DNA from: Mariprofundus ferrooxydans PV-1
GTDB lineage: Bacteria > Pseudomonadota > Zetaproteobacteria > Mariprofundales > Mariprofundaceae
Assembly (NCBI RefSeq): GCF_000153765.1
Contig: NZ_DS022295.1
Location: 566,887-630,886, forward strand
Direction of reading: 5' to 3'
DNA length: 64,000 nt
The notes below the pieces were generated by a model. The model was given only the letters and a program-made list of their open reading frames with translations. It ran no database searches and was not told the origin of the DNA. Shown here in pieces: positions 53,827-62,864 of this stretch (the stretch's first letter is position 1; every line of letters begins with the position of its first letter). The position numbers and the translations under genes are program-made.

Positions 53827-53941
53827 TGAAATAAAAGATATAAACTGACTTATACATATCTGTTTGTCGCGCCGGATCTCAAAGCCAACAGCTTAGAGCA
53901 CCACTGTCTCTGGCAAGCTTGAAAATTGCACGAATGCTTTT

Positions 53942-54451
53942 TTACTGACGATAGGTTGCGTGGCACTGAATGCAGTAATTCATCGTATCACCAAGTGCAA
54001 TCAATGACTGCTTCGTATCACCTTTTTTCAGCACCTCAGCCAGGTGAGCAGCGCTCTGATGAAACGATTGAGCCAGAGACCTGAACGCCTCGTTTTTCAT
54101 GCCCTTGCACATTTTCCCCATTCGCTTTCCCATGCCCAGGTTTCGGGTTGCTGTATCCGATGCCTTATCAAAATCCCCCGCTGCAATGGCATCTATAATA
54201 TCTTTTACTGCTTCCAGGTGGATGCGCATTTTTGCCTTTTGCCTCACCTTCATCCGTTCCGGAATACCGGCTGATTCGCGTTCATCAACCATCGGCTGCA
54301 TGCCTTTTCCCATCATGCCGCCGCCCTGCCCCATCATCCGTCCCATCTGCATGCCCGGGCGCATCTCTGTTGCAGAATCTGCAGCCAATGCACTGACGGA
54401 GAGTGACGCACAAGCAATAATACCGCATGCTATCCATCTGTATGTTTTCAT
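53942..54451 (-). CDS. Met-rich exported cytochrome c (cytochrome c'-like)
   Basis: A 169-aa periplasmic protein with a signal peptide ending about SALA, a Met/Gly-rich segment (MRPGMQMGRMMGQGGGMM in residues about 30-50) and a C-terminal heme motif CIQCHATYR, as in class II cytochromes (cytochrome c', c-556). The four-helix part precedes the heme. Met-rich stretches can bind Cu(I). AGGAGG lies 5 bases before the ATG. It follows the permease and thioredoxin genes on the same strand, possibly one operon. Confidence 0.8.
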   Translation of the reverse strand: MKTYRWIACGIIACASLSVSALAADSATEMRPGMQMGRMMGQGGGMMGKGMQPMVDERESAGIPERMKVRQKAKMRIHLEAVKDIIDAIAAGDFDKASDTATRNLGMGKRMGKMCKGMKNEAFRSLAQSFHQSAAHLAEVLKKGDTKQSLIALGDTMNYCIQCHATYRQ

Positions 54452-54544
54452 TTTGACCTCCTGTTTGTGAACCACCCTGCCGGATGCTCCCTTGTGGCCC
54501 GATAACAGGCCTGCTTGATGACTGCTATGCTGTAACAAACCAGC

Positions 54545-54781
54545 TTACTGCGACAGCCATAAATCAATCTCCTTGCGACTCGGTAATCCACCGGCATGCA
54601 CCACTTCACCATCCACCACTATGCCCGGCGTAGACATCACGCCATAGGAGATAATCGCCTGCATATCTTCCACTTTCTCCAGTACAATTTTCACATTCTT
54701 CTCTTCAGCTGCAGCAGCAATCATCTCCATTGTTTTCCTGCAGCTGTTGCAACCACTGCCGAGCACCTTTATCTCTTTCAT
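54545..54781 (-). CDS. Small thioredoxin-fold protein (redox-active disulfide)
   Basis: A 78-aa thioredoxin/glutaredoxin-like protein (TM0996/MTH895 type) with the motif CNSC near residues 11-14 and a cis-Pro region STPGIVVDGEV. AGGAG is 6 bases before the ATG at 54781. It sits between a permease and the Met-rich cytochrome and matches the permease-thioredoxin pairs that occur in many genomes. It may reduce the permease's cysteine motif or its cargo. Confidence 0.85.
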   Translation of the reverse strand: MKEIKVLGSGCNSCRKTMEMIAAAAEEKNVKIVLEKVEDMQAIISYGVMSTPGIVVDGEVVHAGGLPSRKEIDLWLSQ

Positions 54782-54792
54782 CACCATCTCCT

Positions 54793-55857
54793 TTATAATA
54801 ACAGATTGAATATCAGACCGACTGTTAAAATACCGCCTGCCACTACACCAACAAACACGGCAATAAGCCGCATTTTCAGAACCTTGCGCAAGATCACCAT
54901 TTCAGGGAAAGAGAGTGCAATCACGCTCATCATAAACGCCAGCACCGTGCCCAGAGCCGCACCCTTGGCGAGCAAGGCTTCAACAACAGGAATAATACCG
55001 GCAGCGTTGGAATACATCGGCACACCGATCAGGATCGCGGCCGGCACAGACCACCATGCGGCATCCTTGCCCATAAGGCCGGCCATATAGTCCTGCGGCA
55101 CATAACCGTGAATGCCCGCACCAATGGCCACACCGATCACCACATAGAGCCAGACACGACCGACAATCTCTTTCACCGCGTTGAAACCGGCATGCAGTCG
55201 ATCAGCCATATTGATGGACACCGTTTTAACAGCAGGATCGACTTTTGCCATATCACGCACCCAATCTTCCAGATACGCTTCCATCTTCAGCCGGCCGATC
55301 ACCCAGCCGGCAACAATCGCAATTGATAGCCCCAACCCCAGATACAGCAGTGCGACTTTCCAACCCACCAGTGCAAACAACAGGGTGAGCGCCACTTCAT
55401 TGACCATGGGGGCTGCAACCAGAAATGAGAATGTGATGCCCAATGGCACACCGGCCTGCACAAAACCGATGAACAGGGGTACCGCCGAGCAGGAGCAGAA
55501 CGGCGTTACAATACCGAGCAGAGCAGCCATGATATTCCCCACGCCTTCTCGCTTGCCTGCCAACAGGCTGCGCGTACGCTCCGGCGTGAACCATGAGTTA
55601 ATCATGCCCATCACCATCACAACAGCAGTGAGTAACATCAGTACTTTGGGGGCTTCATAAATCAGGAATTGCAGGCTGCCTGCCAGGTGACTCTGTTGAT
55701 CCACCGGCAACAGAGCCGTTAATGCTGCAGCACCGCCGGCCAGATTGGCGTAGATAACACCCCATAACAGAGCAGCTATCAACAAAAACAGCCTCGGGTA
55801 GCGATCGGGCACCATTTTCAGAGCGCTTAGCGAAGCAGATTGAACTGCATGTGACAT
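54793..55857 (-). CDS. Permease of the DUF318/ArsP-YraQ family
   Basis: A 354-aa membrane protein with about eight to ten helices. The family motif TPFCSCSAVPLFIGF is near residues 117-131, and MSVIALSFPEM near 307-320. ArsP members export trivalent methylarsenicals and other members move unknown solutes. The cysteine pair suits soft-metal or thiol ligands. A small thioredoxin follows it, and the ECF sigma factor precedes it. ArsP-like activity is attractive given arsM in the window but not proved. Confidence 0.75.
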   Translation of the reverse strand: MSHAVQSASLSALKMVPDRYPRLFLLIAALLWGVIYANLAGGAAALTALLPVDQQSHLAGSLQFLIYEAPKVLMLLTAVVMVMGMINSWFTPERTRSLLAGKREGVGNIMAALLGIVTPFCSCSAVPLFIGFVQAGVPLGITFSFLVAAPMVNEVALTLLFALVGWKVALLYLGLGLSIAIVAGWVIGRLKMEAYLEDWVRDMAKVDPAVKTVSINMADRLHAGFNAVKEIVGRVWLYVVIGVAIGAGIHGYVPQDYMAGLMGKDAAWWSVPAAILIGVPMYSNAAGIIPVVEALLAKGAALGTVLAFMMSVIALSFPEMVILRKVLKMRLIAVFVGVVAGGILTVGLIFNLLL

Positions 55858-55921
55858 CTCAATACCTCTTTCTTATAGCATCATAACAGAAGACGAACGA
55901 AGCTGTAAAAAGATGCAGGTA

Positions 55922-56455
55922 TTATTTCAAGGGTGGTCTGGGCACAAAACTGCAGACATGGCCGCTTTCATCAAGGCGAACCTGACAATTCTCCTCCAGT
56001 GTTTGACGCAGGCGCCGCCGCGCCCGTTGAATGCGGGATTTTACTGCCGGCAGGCTTAAGCCCTTTAAGCTCGCAAACTGTTGCTGCGACATACCGTTAA
56101 TATCGCAGCAGTTAATCACCTCTCTGTCACCTGCAGACAGTTCGGAGAGGACACGTGGAATACATTCGGAGAGGTTATCTACCGTTTCAGTCTCCGGTAG
56201 GTCTGCCGCAATGTCATCAGGCAATTCGACCAGCTCGCGTGTAAGTCGGTAACGGTCAATCAAGGCATTGCGGGTTACCCGATAGAGCCACGCGCGCGCA
56301 TTCTCAACCGTACAGAAGCGCTCTCCCTGTAACATCGCCTTCTCGAACACATCCTGTAACAGATCATCAGCATCTGCCGCATTATCCAGCCGACTGATGA
56401 GCCAGCCGCGCAATTCTGCCTCATGATTATGCCACGCCCTGATCAGACACTTCAA
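55922..56455 (-). CDS. ECF sigma factor, SigZ-like
   Basis: A 177-aa ECF sigma factor. Region 2 has DADDLLQDVFEKAM and the WLYRVTRNALIDRYR segment, region 4 has MSQQQFASLKGLSLPAVKSRIQRAR. The C-terminal CQVRLDESGHVCSFVPRP tail, with two Cys, is known from SigZ-type proteins. The start is TTG at 56455. No anti-sigma gene is adjacent. The permease, thioredoxin and cytochrome genes downstream are likely targets or co-transcribed. Confidence 0.85.
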   Translation of the reverse strand: MKCLIRAWHNHEAELRGWLISRLDNAADADDLLQDVFEKAMLQGERFCTVENARAWLYRVTRNALIDRYRLTRELVELPDDIAADLPETETVDNLSECIPRVLSELSAGDREVINCCDINGMSQQQFASLKGLSLPAVKSRIQRARRRLRQTLEENCQVRLDESGHVCSFVPRPPLK

Positions 56456-56515
56456 ACCAATACCCCTGTTTTATCCGCTGCTGACCCCACTACCTCTGCC
56501 GGATCACAAGCGTAT

Positions 56516-57424
56516 CTATTCATCTTTGGCATCCATAAGACGCTTCTTGACATACGGAATGATAAAATCGGCAAAAATATGTGCTACAGGTGAAGCATGC
56601 GCCGGCATCAACAGACTCATCGGCCGAACCAGCTGCGGTGTAAACGGGCGTGTTGTCAAAATGCTTTCACCCGTAGGCAAGCAGAATTGCGATACCACAC
56701 CGATTCCAAGCCCCTGGCGCACGGCCTCCAGTACTGCCGATACGCCGCCCAGACAGAGATGTACTTCCGGCCGTCGGCCTGTTTCCGTCATCATGGCCTG
56801 CTCCAGCACATCCCGCGTTCCTGACCCGGCCTCGCGCCAGATGAGTGGATACATTGCCAGCTCACTCAGCTCGATTGCCGGTTGGGCAGCCAGCGGATGG
56901 TCAGGTCGCATCACGGCGACAATCCTGTCATGTCCAAGCAGCTCTACACTGCAGCAATCAGGCACAGCCGTCGGCAACAGACTCTCGACCAACCCAAGAT
57001 CATGTGTGTCCATACGGTCAAACACCTGTTGACTATTGGCACTATCGACAAAAATCTCAATTTCAGGATATAACTGATTAAATAGTACCAGAGCCGCCGG
57101 CAGAAAAGAGCCGGCAATCGTCTGGCTGGCAGCCAGACGAACGCGTCCGGCAGTCAGCCCCTGCAACCCATCGGCAAACAGCTCTGTCTGCTGCAAACTA
57201 TGCTGTACCTGCAAAGCATGGCGATAAAATATCTCGCCTGTTGAGGTCAGAACCACGCCGCGCCCCTGCCGACGATATAGCGGTACACCGACACTGTCCT
57301 GCAAGCGCTTTAACTGGTTGGATATGGCCGGTTGAGTCAGGTGGCGCGCTGCTGCAGCCATACTGACACTGCCGGTCTGAGCCAGAGCGACGAAGCTGAG
57401 TAATTGATCAGGGTTGAGACGCAT
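56516..57424 (-). CDS. LysR-family transcriptional regulator
   Basis: A 302-aa LysR regulator with the N-terminal helix-turn-helix (SVSMAAAARHLTQPAISNQLKRL) and the substrate-binding domain with GRVRLAASQTIAGSFLP. It is divergent from the YeiH-type exporter with a 19-bp perfect palindrome between them. This arrangement usually means it controls that gene. The inducer is unknown; related regulators sense sulfur or nitrogen compounds. Confidence 0.9.
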   Translation of the reverse strand: MRLNPDQLLSFVALAQTGSVSMAAAARHLTQPAISNQLKRLQDSVGVPLYRRQGRGVVLTSTGEIFYRHALQVQHSLQQTELFADGLQGLTAGRVRLAASQTIAGSFLPAALVLFNQLYPEIEIFVDSANSQQVFDRMDTHDLGLVESLLPTAVPDCCSVELLGHDRIVAVMRPDHPLAAQPAIELSELAMYPLIWREAGSGTRDVLEQAMMTETGRRPEVHLCLGGVSAVLEAVRQGLGIGVVSQFCLPTGESILTTRPFTPQLVRPMSLLMPAHASPVAHIFADFIIPYVKKRLMDAKDE

Positions 57425-57433
57425 CGGCCTATG

Positions 57434-57452
57434 ATATCACTGACAGTGATAT
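57434..57452. promoter_or_regulatory. LysR-type operator palindrome
   Basis: ATATCACTG-A-CAGTGATAT is a perfect 9-1-9 palindrome directly upstream of the LysR gene, within the gap to the exporter gene. Its length and symmetry fit a LysR recognition site. Confidence 0.7.
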
Positions 57453-57529
57453 GTTTCATTACAAACCATCATTATTAATCACCAATATCTGTTTATAAGA
57501 TTTGCCACCGTATTTTCAGGAGGTGATGC

Positions 57530-58558
57530 TTGTTCAGTCCCAATAAACGCGCAGATACAATCAATGGCATTCTGTTTGTCTCACTATTTGCACTGGCCGC
57601 AATACAAATCAGCCAGTGGTCCTGGATAAAGCACGCGGGAATCAGCCCACTGATTGTCGGCATTTTGCTGGGCATTCTGTATGCCAATACGCTGCATCAC
57701 CGGCTGCCTGAAGAGTGGTTGCCAGGCATCAGTTTTTCAGCCCGAAAAATACTGCGACTGGCTGTCATTCTCTATGGTTTTTATATCTCCATTCAGGAGG
57801 TGCTGGCCATTGGCTGGGCAGGTGCCGGCACTGCTGCCATTATGATGAGCAGCACATTGTTACTGGCTTACTGGCTGGGCGTATATCTATTGGGTATGGA
57901 CAAACAAACAGCCCTGTTAACCGGTGCCGGCAGTGCAATATGTGGCGCTGCAGCCATTCTGGCTTTTGAACCGGTCATCAAGGCCAAAGGCCACCAGACA
58001 GCGGCGGCAGTCGCGACTGTAGTCTTGTTCGGCACAATCTCCATGTTGCTCTATCCGATGTTGTTTGATCTGGGAATACTTAACCTGAGCAGCAGCGGTT
58101 GGGGCATTTATATCGGCGCAACCGTACATGAAGTCGCGCAGGTGGTTGGTGCAGCCAGTGATATAGGGCAAACGGTGTGCGATGATGCTGTCATTGTAAA
58201 AATGACACGGGTGATGCTGATTGTACCCACACTATTATTGGTCGGCTGGTGGTGGGCCAGGCAACAAATAGTAGAGACAAGCAATAAGCGCGCGCCGCTG
58301 ACCATACCCTGGTTCGCACTGGGATTTCTCGGCGTCGTGTTATTTAACTCACTGCACCTGTTGCCTGCATCCCGGGTGGAGCAGTTACAGCAGGTCGATC
58401 AGTTTCTGCTGACCATGGCCATGACGGCACTGGGTATGGAAACCAGTGTGAAAAAGCTAAAGGGAGTCGGTATTAAACCGTTTGTATTAGCCGCTCTGCT
58501 ATTTATCTGGCTGATCGGAGGCGGCTATACAATGACCTATCTGCTGACCTGGAGATAA
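57530..58558 (+). CDS. YeiH-family putative membrane exporter
   Basis: A 342-aa membrane protein of the YeiH/UPF0324 family, sometimes annotated as putative sulfate exporter, with about nine to ten helices. Typical segments are LYGFYISIQEVLAIG, GAGSAICGAAAI and GATVHEVAQVVGA. Translation starts with TTG at 57530, preceded by a full AGGAGGTGA Shine-Dalgarno. The divergent LysR gene with its palindrome suggests induction by a small molecule. The transported compound is unknown. Confidence 0.87.
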   Translation: MFSPNKRADTINGILFVSLFALAAIQISQWSWIKHAGISPLIVGILLGILYANTLHHRLPEEWLPGISFSARKILRLAVILYGFYISIQEVLAIGWAGAGTAAIMMSSTLLLAYWLGVYLLGMDKQTALLTGAGSAICGAAAILAFEPVIKAKGHQTAAAVATVVLFGTISMLLYPMLFDLGILNLSSSGWGIYIGATVHEVAQVVGAASDIGQTVCDDAVIVKMTRVMLIVPTLLLVGWWWARQQIVETSNKRAPLTIPWFALGFLGVVLFNSLHLLPASRVEQLQQVDQFLLTMAMTALGMETSVKKLKGVGIKPFVLAALLFIWLIGGGYTMTYLLTWR

Positions 58559-58650
58559 GTAGAGCTGCTCAAGCCCTTGCCATCATCAAAACAATGCTGT
58601 CTTGTCAGATTGCCGGCAAAGGAGGGTGCCATTAGCGAATGCTCAGGTAT

Positions 58651-59124
58651 TCAGGAAACCGGCCTTGGTTTTTCATCACCCTTGATCAGACGCACCAGCA
58701 TCAGCGCCATCAGTGCCAGCCCGATCATGGAAAATGCGCCCAATCCTTTTGATTTCAACCACTGGCAGAAAAACACCCATGCAGCCAGGGAGAGAAATAC
58801 TGCAATACCGCCCACCATTTGCAGGATAAACTCAGTGACGCCGCCGGCTCGTTTACCCGCCGCAAAAATCGCCTTAAACGGTGCTTTCAGTATTGCTTCC
58901 AGTTTCAGAAAATAATGCGGACGCTTGAACAACAGCCAGCCAAAACCGACCAGCATCAGTGCAAAGATAGCATAATCAACCAGTAACAGGCTGAGATCCA
59001 CATTGTCCATCCATTCCGGCGGTGTCTGCCGGGTGGTATAGGCTTCGCCTGTATCCAGCGGGTCCGCCAGTGCGCTCGTCGGAATCATCATAGCGGTCGC
59101 CGCCATCCATCGCATGGTTTTCAT
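58651..59124 (-). CDS. Exported small membrane protein of unknown function
   Basis: A 157-aa protein with an N-terminal signal (AATAMMIPTSALAD) and hydrophobic segments at about 44-61 and 98-118 plus one near the end. No family recognised. AGAGGG lies 8 bases before the ATG at 59124, which overlaps the stop of the previous gene by 4 bp. It is the last gene of a three-gene unit. Confidence 0.65.
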   Translation of the reverse strand: MKTMRWMAATAMMIPTSALADPLDTGEAYTTRQTPPEWMDNVDLSLLLVDYAIFALMLVGFGWLLFKRPHYFLKLEAILKAPFKAIFAAGKRAGGVTEFILQMVGGIAVFLSLAAWVFFCQWLKSKGLGAFSMIGLALMALMLVRLIKGDEKPRPVS

Positions 59125-59429
59125 AAGGCATCCCTCTCTTTTTGTCGTTCTTCCGCGCTGCGCATGGCTTCCAGTCCAAGCGTCATGGCAAACAACATAC
59201 CACCGGCAGCCGTAGCATGCCATTCATGGGCATTAAGCCAGTGACATAATAACAGCCATCCAACCACGGTCGGCCCGAACACAAGCAGCTGCCGGCCAGG
59301 CCCCCTGCCCCGGCAAAGACGCCACAACAGGTATGGAGTCATGCAAAACCAGGTCTGGCGATAGTGATACCCGTACCAGCACGCCCCTCCAATCAGCAGA
59401 AACAGAAAAAAATCAATGGCCGTGTTCAT
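59121..59429 (-). CDS. Small membrane protein of unknown function
   Basis: A 102-aa protein with hydrophobic segments near 5-18, 24-38 and 47-68 and the basic ending RSAEERQKERDAL. The start is ATG at 59429, overlapping the previous gene by 17 bp. It is the middle gene of the three-gene unit. No family recognised. Confidence 0.6.
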   Translation of the reverse strand: MNTAIDFFLFLLIGGACWYGYHYRQTWFCMTPYLLWRLCRGRGPGRQLLVFGPTVVGWLLLCHWLNAHEWHATAAGGMLFAMTLGLEAMRSAEERQKERDAL

Positions 59430-59682
59430 TTGGTATCCTGCAACTGGTTTCAGCACCCGGAGTGAGCAAGCGCAATACTATCCATAAAATCGGCCAGCCA
59501 TGCCAGAACAGATCAAAAATATCTACCGGTTTGACCAGTGTCCCGTCAAACAGCATGCGTACTTTTTGCAGCAGATGCGGTTCAGGGAAGACCGGCATTA
59601 CGCCCAGCAATATTGCTGCAAAAACCAGCATGGTCATGGACGGGCAATGCAACCAGTTCAGCATTCGCATTTTAATACTCAT
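59413..59682 (-). CDS. Small membrane protein with conserved LRMLF-type motif
   Basis: An 89-aa protein with two hydrophobic segments and PEPHLLQKVRMLFDGTLVKP followed by DIFDLFWHGWPILW. Proteins with this pattern are often annotated as RND-transporter-associated small proteins, but no function is known. It is the first gene of the unit 59682-58651, all overlapping. Confidence 0.6.
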   Translation of the reverse strand: MSIKMRMLNWLHCPSMTMLVFAAILLGVMPVFPEPHLLQKVRMLFDGTLVKPVDIFDLFWHGWPILWIVLRLLTPGAETSCRIPNEHGH

Positions 59683-59821
59683 CGCTCAATTCTCCTCTGA
59701 CATCATTCTGTTTAGCCGGCGGGATAACCATATCCACACACAATCCGGATACAGACTGCAACGAACAGAAGCAGACTGAGCTGTCGCTGCCAACATCAAC
59801 AACGACACGTTGATATATGAC

Positions 59822-60259
59822 TTATGAAAGCCAGGGCTGCAATCGCTGAGCCAATGCCGCAGCAGGCATGGCTCCATTCAGGGTATCCACCACTTTGCCA
59901 TCTCTCACCACCAACATCGTCGGAACTGAACGAATAGCATAGCGATCGGCCAACGCGGGGTTTTTGTCAATATCGACCTTCACTACCCTGACTTTGCCTG
60001 CAAAGCTTGTCGCCAGCTTCTCCAGCTCCGGAGCCAGCATCTTGCACGGGCCGCACCACGCAGCCCAGAAATCCACCAATACCGGGATGGGAGAGCTCAA
60101 CACCGTTTCTGCAAAATCTGATTCGTTACAATGCATAACCGGATTAACAGGCAGGTCAGCACCGCAACGACCGCAGCGTACCTGCTGAGTCTTGCCGAGA
60201 ACCGGTATGCGATTGCGTACGCCGCAATGCGGGCAATCGATAAACCCTGATTGAGTCAT
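59822..60259 (-). CDS. trxC: Thioredoxin TrxC (thioredoxin 2)
   Basis: A 145-aa thioredoxin with an N-terminal zinc ribbon (CPHCG ... CGRCG) and the active site WCGPC. TrxC resists oxidative inactivation and is usually peroxide-inducible. GGAG lies 5 bases before the ATG at 60259; the GTG two codons upstream is an alternative. No neighbours on the same strand. Confidence 0.93.
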   Translation of the reverse strand: MTQSGFIDCPHCGVRNRIPVLGKTQQVRCGRCGADLPVNPVMHCNESDFAETVLSSPIPVLVDFWAAWCGPCKMLAPELEKLATSFAGKVRVVKVDIDKNPALADRYAIRSVPTMLVVRDGKVVDTLNGAMPAAALAQRLQPWLS

Positions 60260-60419
60260 ATCCACTCCGTCATGCGCCCCATTTTAAATAAGTTCATTAT
60301 ATTATTCAAGGTTAATACAAACCCTCTTTGACGGCTAACCCCTTTGTATTGCAGCAAAGTCATTTCCTGCATATCGCGAAGTTCGTGATTTCCCAATTCA
60401 ACAATCGTAGGCTGCCATC

Positions 60420-61982
60420 ATGTTAGCCCGATTACACAGCGCATCCCTGAGAGGACTGGATGCGGAACATGTGGATGTAGAGGTGGACCTCTCCAGAGGC
60501 CTGCCCTGCTGGACGCTGGTAGGGCTTGGTGAGGCAGCGGTAAGGGAGGCGCGGGACCGGGTGCGCGCAGCCGTCGTCAATTCCGGGTTTGAATTTCCAC
60601 TCAGGCGCATCACGGTCAACCTCTCCCCTGCCGACAGACGCAAGGATGGATCGCATTTCGACCTGCCCATCGCCATCGGTCTCCTCATGGCTTCCGGGCA
60701 ACTCAATCGCCAGGAAAAACTCGCCCTGACTGCAGAGCCTCATCAGTCGTATCAACAACAAGCGGATATGCCATTTCTGATCGGAGAACTGGCGCTGGAT
60801 GGACGACTGAACCCGGTATCCGGCGTATTGCCGCTGGTTCTCTTCGCCCGCAAGCACGGCTTTCACCATGTCATCGTACCTGCCGGCAATGAACAGGAGG
60901 CGGCGGCCATTGATGGTATGCATGTATATCCCGCCCCGAACCTGTTAGCGGTTGTACGTCACATCGAGGGCAGCGCAATGCTTCCGCCTGCCAGCATCAC
61001 TCCTGACACAGCCTTGCTGCCCGCATTATCTGCCGATATGGCAGATGTACGCGGCCAGCAGCAGGCACGCCGTGTACTGGAGATTGCTGCAAGCGGAGGG
61101 CATCATTTACTGATGACCGGCAGCCCCGGTGTAGGCAAGAGCATGCTTGCACAGCGACTGCCCGGCATTATGCCGCCCCTGACGCGCGAACAGGCGCTGG
61201 AGGTCACACGTATCTACAGTATTTCCGGCGATACCAGTCGTCCTCCGATGAACCTGCAGCCACCGCTCAGGCAGCCGCACCACTCTGCATCCGACGTGGC
61301 CATCATCGGCGGAGGCGGCAATCCGCGACCCGGTGAGATATCCAAAGCCCATTTCGGCATCCTGTTTCTCGATGAGTTAGCCGAGCATAAACGCATTGTG
61401 CTGGAGACACTGCGGCAACCGCTGGAAGAGGGAAAAGTACGTATCGCGCGGGCCGCTGATTCCGTTGTCTTCCCTGCCCGCTTTCAGCTGATCGCCGCCA
61501 TGAACCCCTGTCCGTGTGGCTATCTTGGCCACCCTGCCAAAGCATGCCGTTGCAGCCCGTCAGAGATCAGACGCTACATCAGCCGGATCTCAGGCCCTCT
61601 GCTGGATCGTTTTGACCTGCGCATCCATATCCCTCCGGTTGATCGTGAAGAGCTTTCCGGCATGCAGGCGGGAGAGAATTCTGCATCCATCCGCAAGCGC
61701 GTGCTGAACGCACGACATATTCAATACCACAGACTCGGAGAGGGTTGCGTTAATGCACGCATGACTACCCGTGACATTGAGCGATACGCCCGACCGGATG
61801 CGGCAGCTGCCAAACTGCTTGATGAAGCAATGAACCGTTTTTCCCTGTCAGCACGGAGCTATCACCGTATCCTGAAGGTGGCACGCACCATCGCTGATCT
61901 GGCTGCCGCAGAACAGATTGACAGCAGCCATATTGCAGAAGCACTGCAATATCGTGGCGAAGAGCTGTTCGACAGTGCTTGA
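60420..61982 (+). CDS. comM: Magnesium-chelatase-like protein ComM/YifB
   Basis: A 520-aa AAA+ helicase-like protein. The N-terminal ChlI domain covers about 20-145, Walker A GSPGVGKS is at 234-241 and the Walker B LFLDEL near 320; a C-terminal domain follows. In naturally competent bacteria ComM promotes branch migration during transformation. Its TGA overlaps the TTG of the next gene (sigma factor) by 4 bp. The ribosome site is weak. Confidence 0.92.
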   Translation: MLARLHSASLRGLDAEHVDVEVDLSRGLPCWTLVGLGEAAVREARDRVRAAVVNSGFEFPLRRITVNLSPADRRKDGSHFDLPIAIGLLMASGQLNRQEKLALTAEPHQSYQQQADMPFLIGELALDGRLNPVSGVLPLVLFARKHGFHHVIVPAGNEQEAAAIDGMHVYPAPNLLAVVRHIEGSAMLPPASITPDTALLPALSADMADVRGQQQARRVLEIAASGGHHLLMTGSPGVGKSMLAQRLPGIMPPLTREQALEVTRIYSISGDTSRPPMNLQPPLRQPHHSASDVAIIGGGGNPRPGEISKAHFGILFLDELAEHKRIVLETLRQPLEEGKVRIARAADSVVFPARFQLIAAMNPCPCGYLGHPAKACRCSPSEIRRYISRISGPLLDRFDLRIHIPPVDREELSGMQAGENSASIRKRVLNARHIQYHRLGEGCVNARMTTRDIERYARPDAAAAKLLDEAMNRFSLSARSYHRILKVARTIADLAAAEQIDSSHIAEALQYRGEELFDSA

Positions 61983-62566
61983 AGGCTGATATCACTGTGA
62001 CCGACAACAATAATCCGCACAACTGGCTGAACGATCACGGCGACTACCTCTATCGCTATGCCATGTCCCGGCTGCATGATGAGGAGCTGGCATCCGACCT
62101 GCTGCAGGAGACACTACTGGCCGGCTGGAAAGGACATGCAGGATTTTCCGGCAGCTCATCGGTTCGCACCTGGCTGGTTGGCATCATGAAACACAAGATT
62201 ATCGATCATATCCGTAAAGAGATTCGCGAGCGCAATCTGGTGGAAAGCGTGGAGTCGGACCCTACCTCAGCCTATTTCGATGCTGATGGCAGCTGGCATG
62301 AAGCGCCGCAGGCCTGGCATGAAAACCCCGAAGCACTGTGCGCCAGCGGACAGTTCCATACTGTACTGGATCGATGTATCGAAAAGTTACCCGAGAAGCA
62401 GCAGCTGGTATTCCGTATGCGCGATGTCAGCGGAGAAGAGAGTGAGGCCGTATGTAATACCTGCGACATCAGCGCGACTCACCTGCACGTACTACTGCAT
62501 CGGGCGCGTATGGCGTTGCGTTACTGCCTGCAACACCACTGGTTCAATCAGGAGGAGAAGTCATGA
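61979..62566 (+). CDS. ECF sigma factor coupled to a zinc-finger anti-sigma
   Basis: A 195-aa ECF-type sigma factor. Region 2 is ASDLLQETLLAGWKG with the GIMKHKIIDHIRKE helix, region 4 has SATHLHVLLHRARMALR. A middle segment with SWHEAPQAWHENPE is longer than usual. The start is TTG at 61979, overlapping comM, or GTG at 61997. Its stop overlaps the anti-sigma start (ATGA), so both are controlled together. It is a good candidate for stress-dependent regulation of its own operon. Confidence 0.88.
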   Translation: MKADITVTDNNNPHNWLNDHGDYLYRYAMSRLHDEELASDLLQETLLAGWKGHAGFSGSSSVRTWLVGIMKHKIIDHIRKEIRERNLVESVESDPTSAYFDADGSWHEAPQAWHENPEALCASGQFHTVLDRCIEKLPEKQQLVFRMRDVSGEESEAVCNTCDISATHLHVLLHRARMALRYCLQHHWFNQEEKS

Positions 62567-62814
62567 AGCATGCATGCCAGGAGGTCAGCAGGCTGGCATC
62601 CGACAGTCTGGATCGCCCACTCTCCCTGTTGGAGAAGTTGCGTTTTCACATCCATTTGTCGGTGTGCGGAAATTGCCGGAACTACACTGAAAACATGCAC
62701 CTGATCCATAAGGCAACCGAGATGATGCAACAAACCAATTACGGTCACATCCGGCTGAGCCGGGAGCAGCAGCAGCGACTGCATGACATCCTGCACAGGG
62801 AAACCGGCGTCTGA
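62563..62814 (+). CDS. Zinc-binding anti-sigma factor (ZAS type)
   Basis: An 83-aa soluble protein with the zinc motif His-x3-Cys-x2-Cys in HLSVCGNC plus Cys5. This is the ZAS fold, in which oxidation of the cysteines or metal loss releases the sigma factor. It starts inside the sigma gene's stop (ATGA). It has no membrane helix. Confidence 0.85.
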   Translation: MKHACQEVSRLASDSLDRPLSLLEKLRFHIHLSVCGNCRNYTENMHLIHKATEMMQQTNYGHIRLSREQQQRLHDILHRETGV

Positions 62815-62864
62815 TACCCACAACGCTCACTCCAGCGCCAGGAGATAGTTCTCCGGCTACGGGC

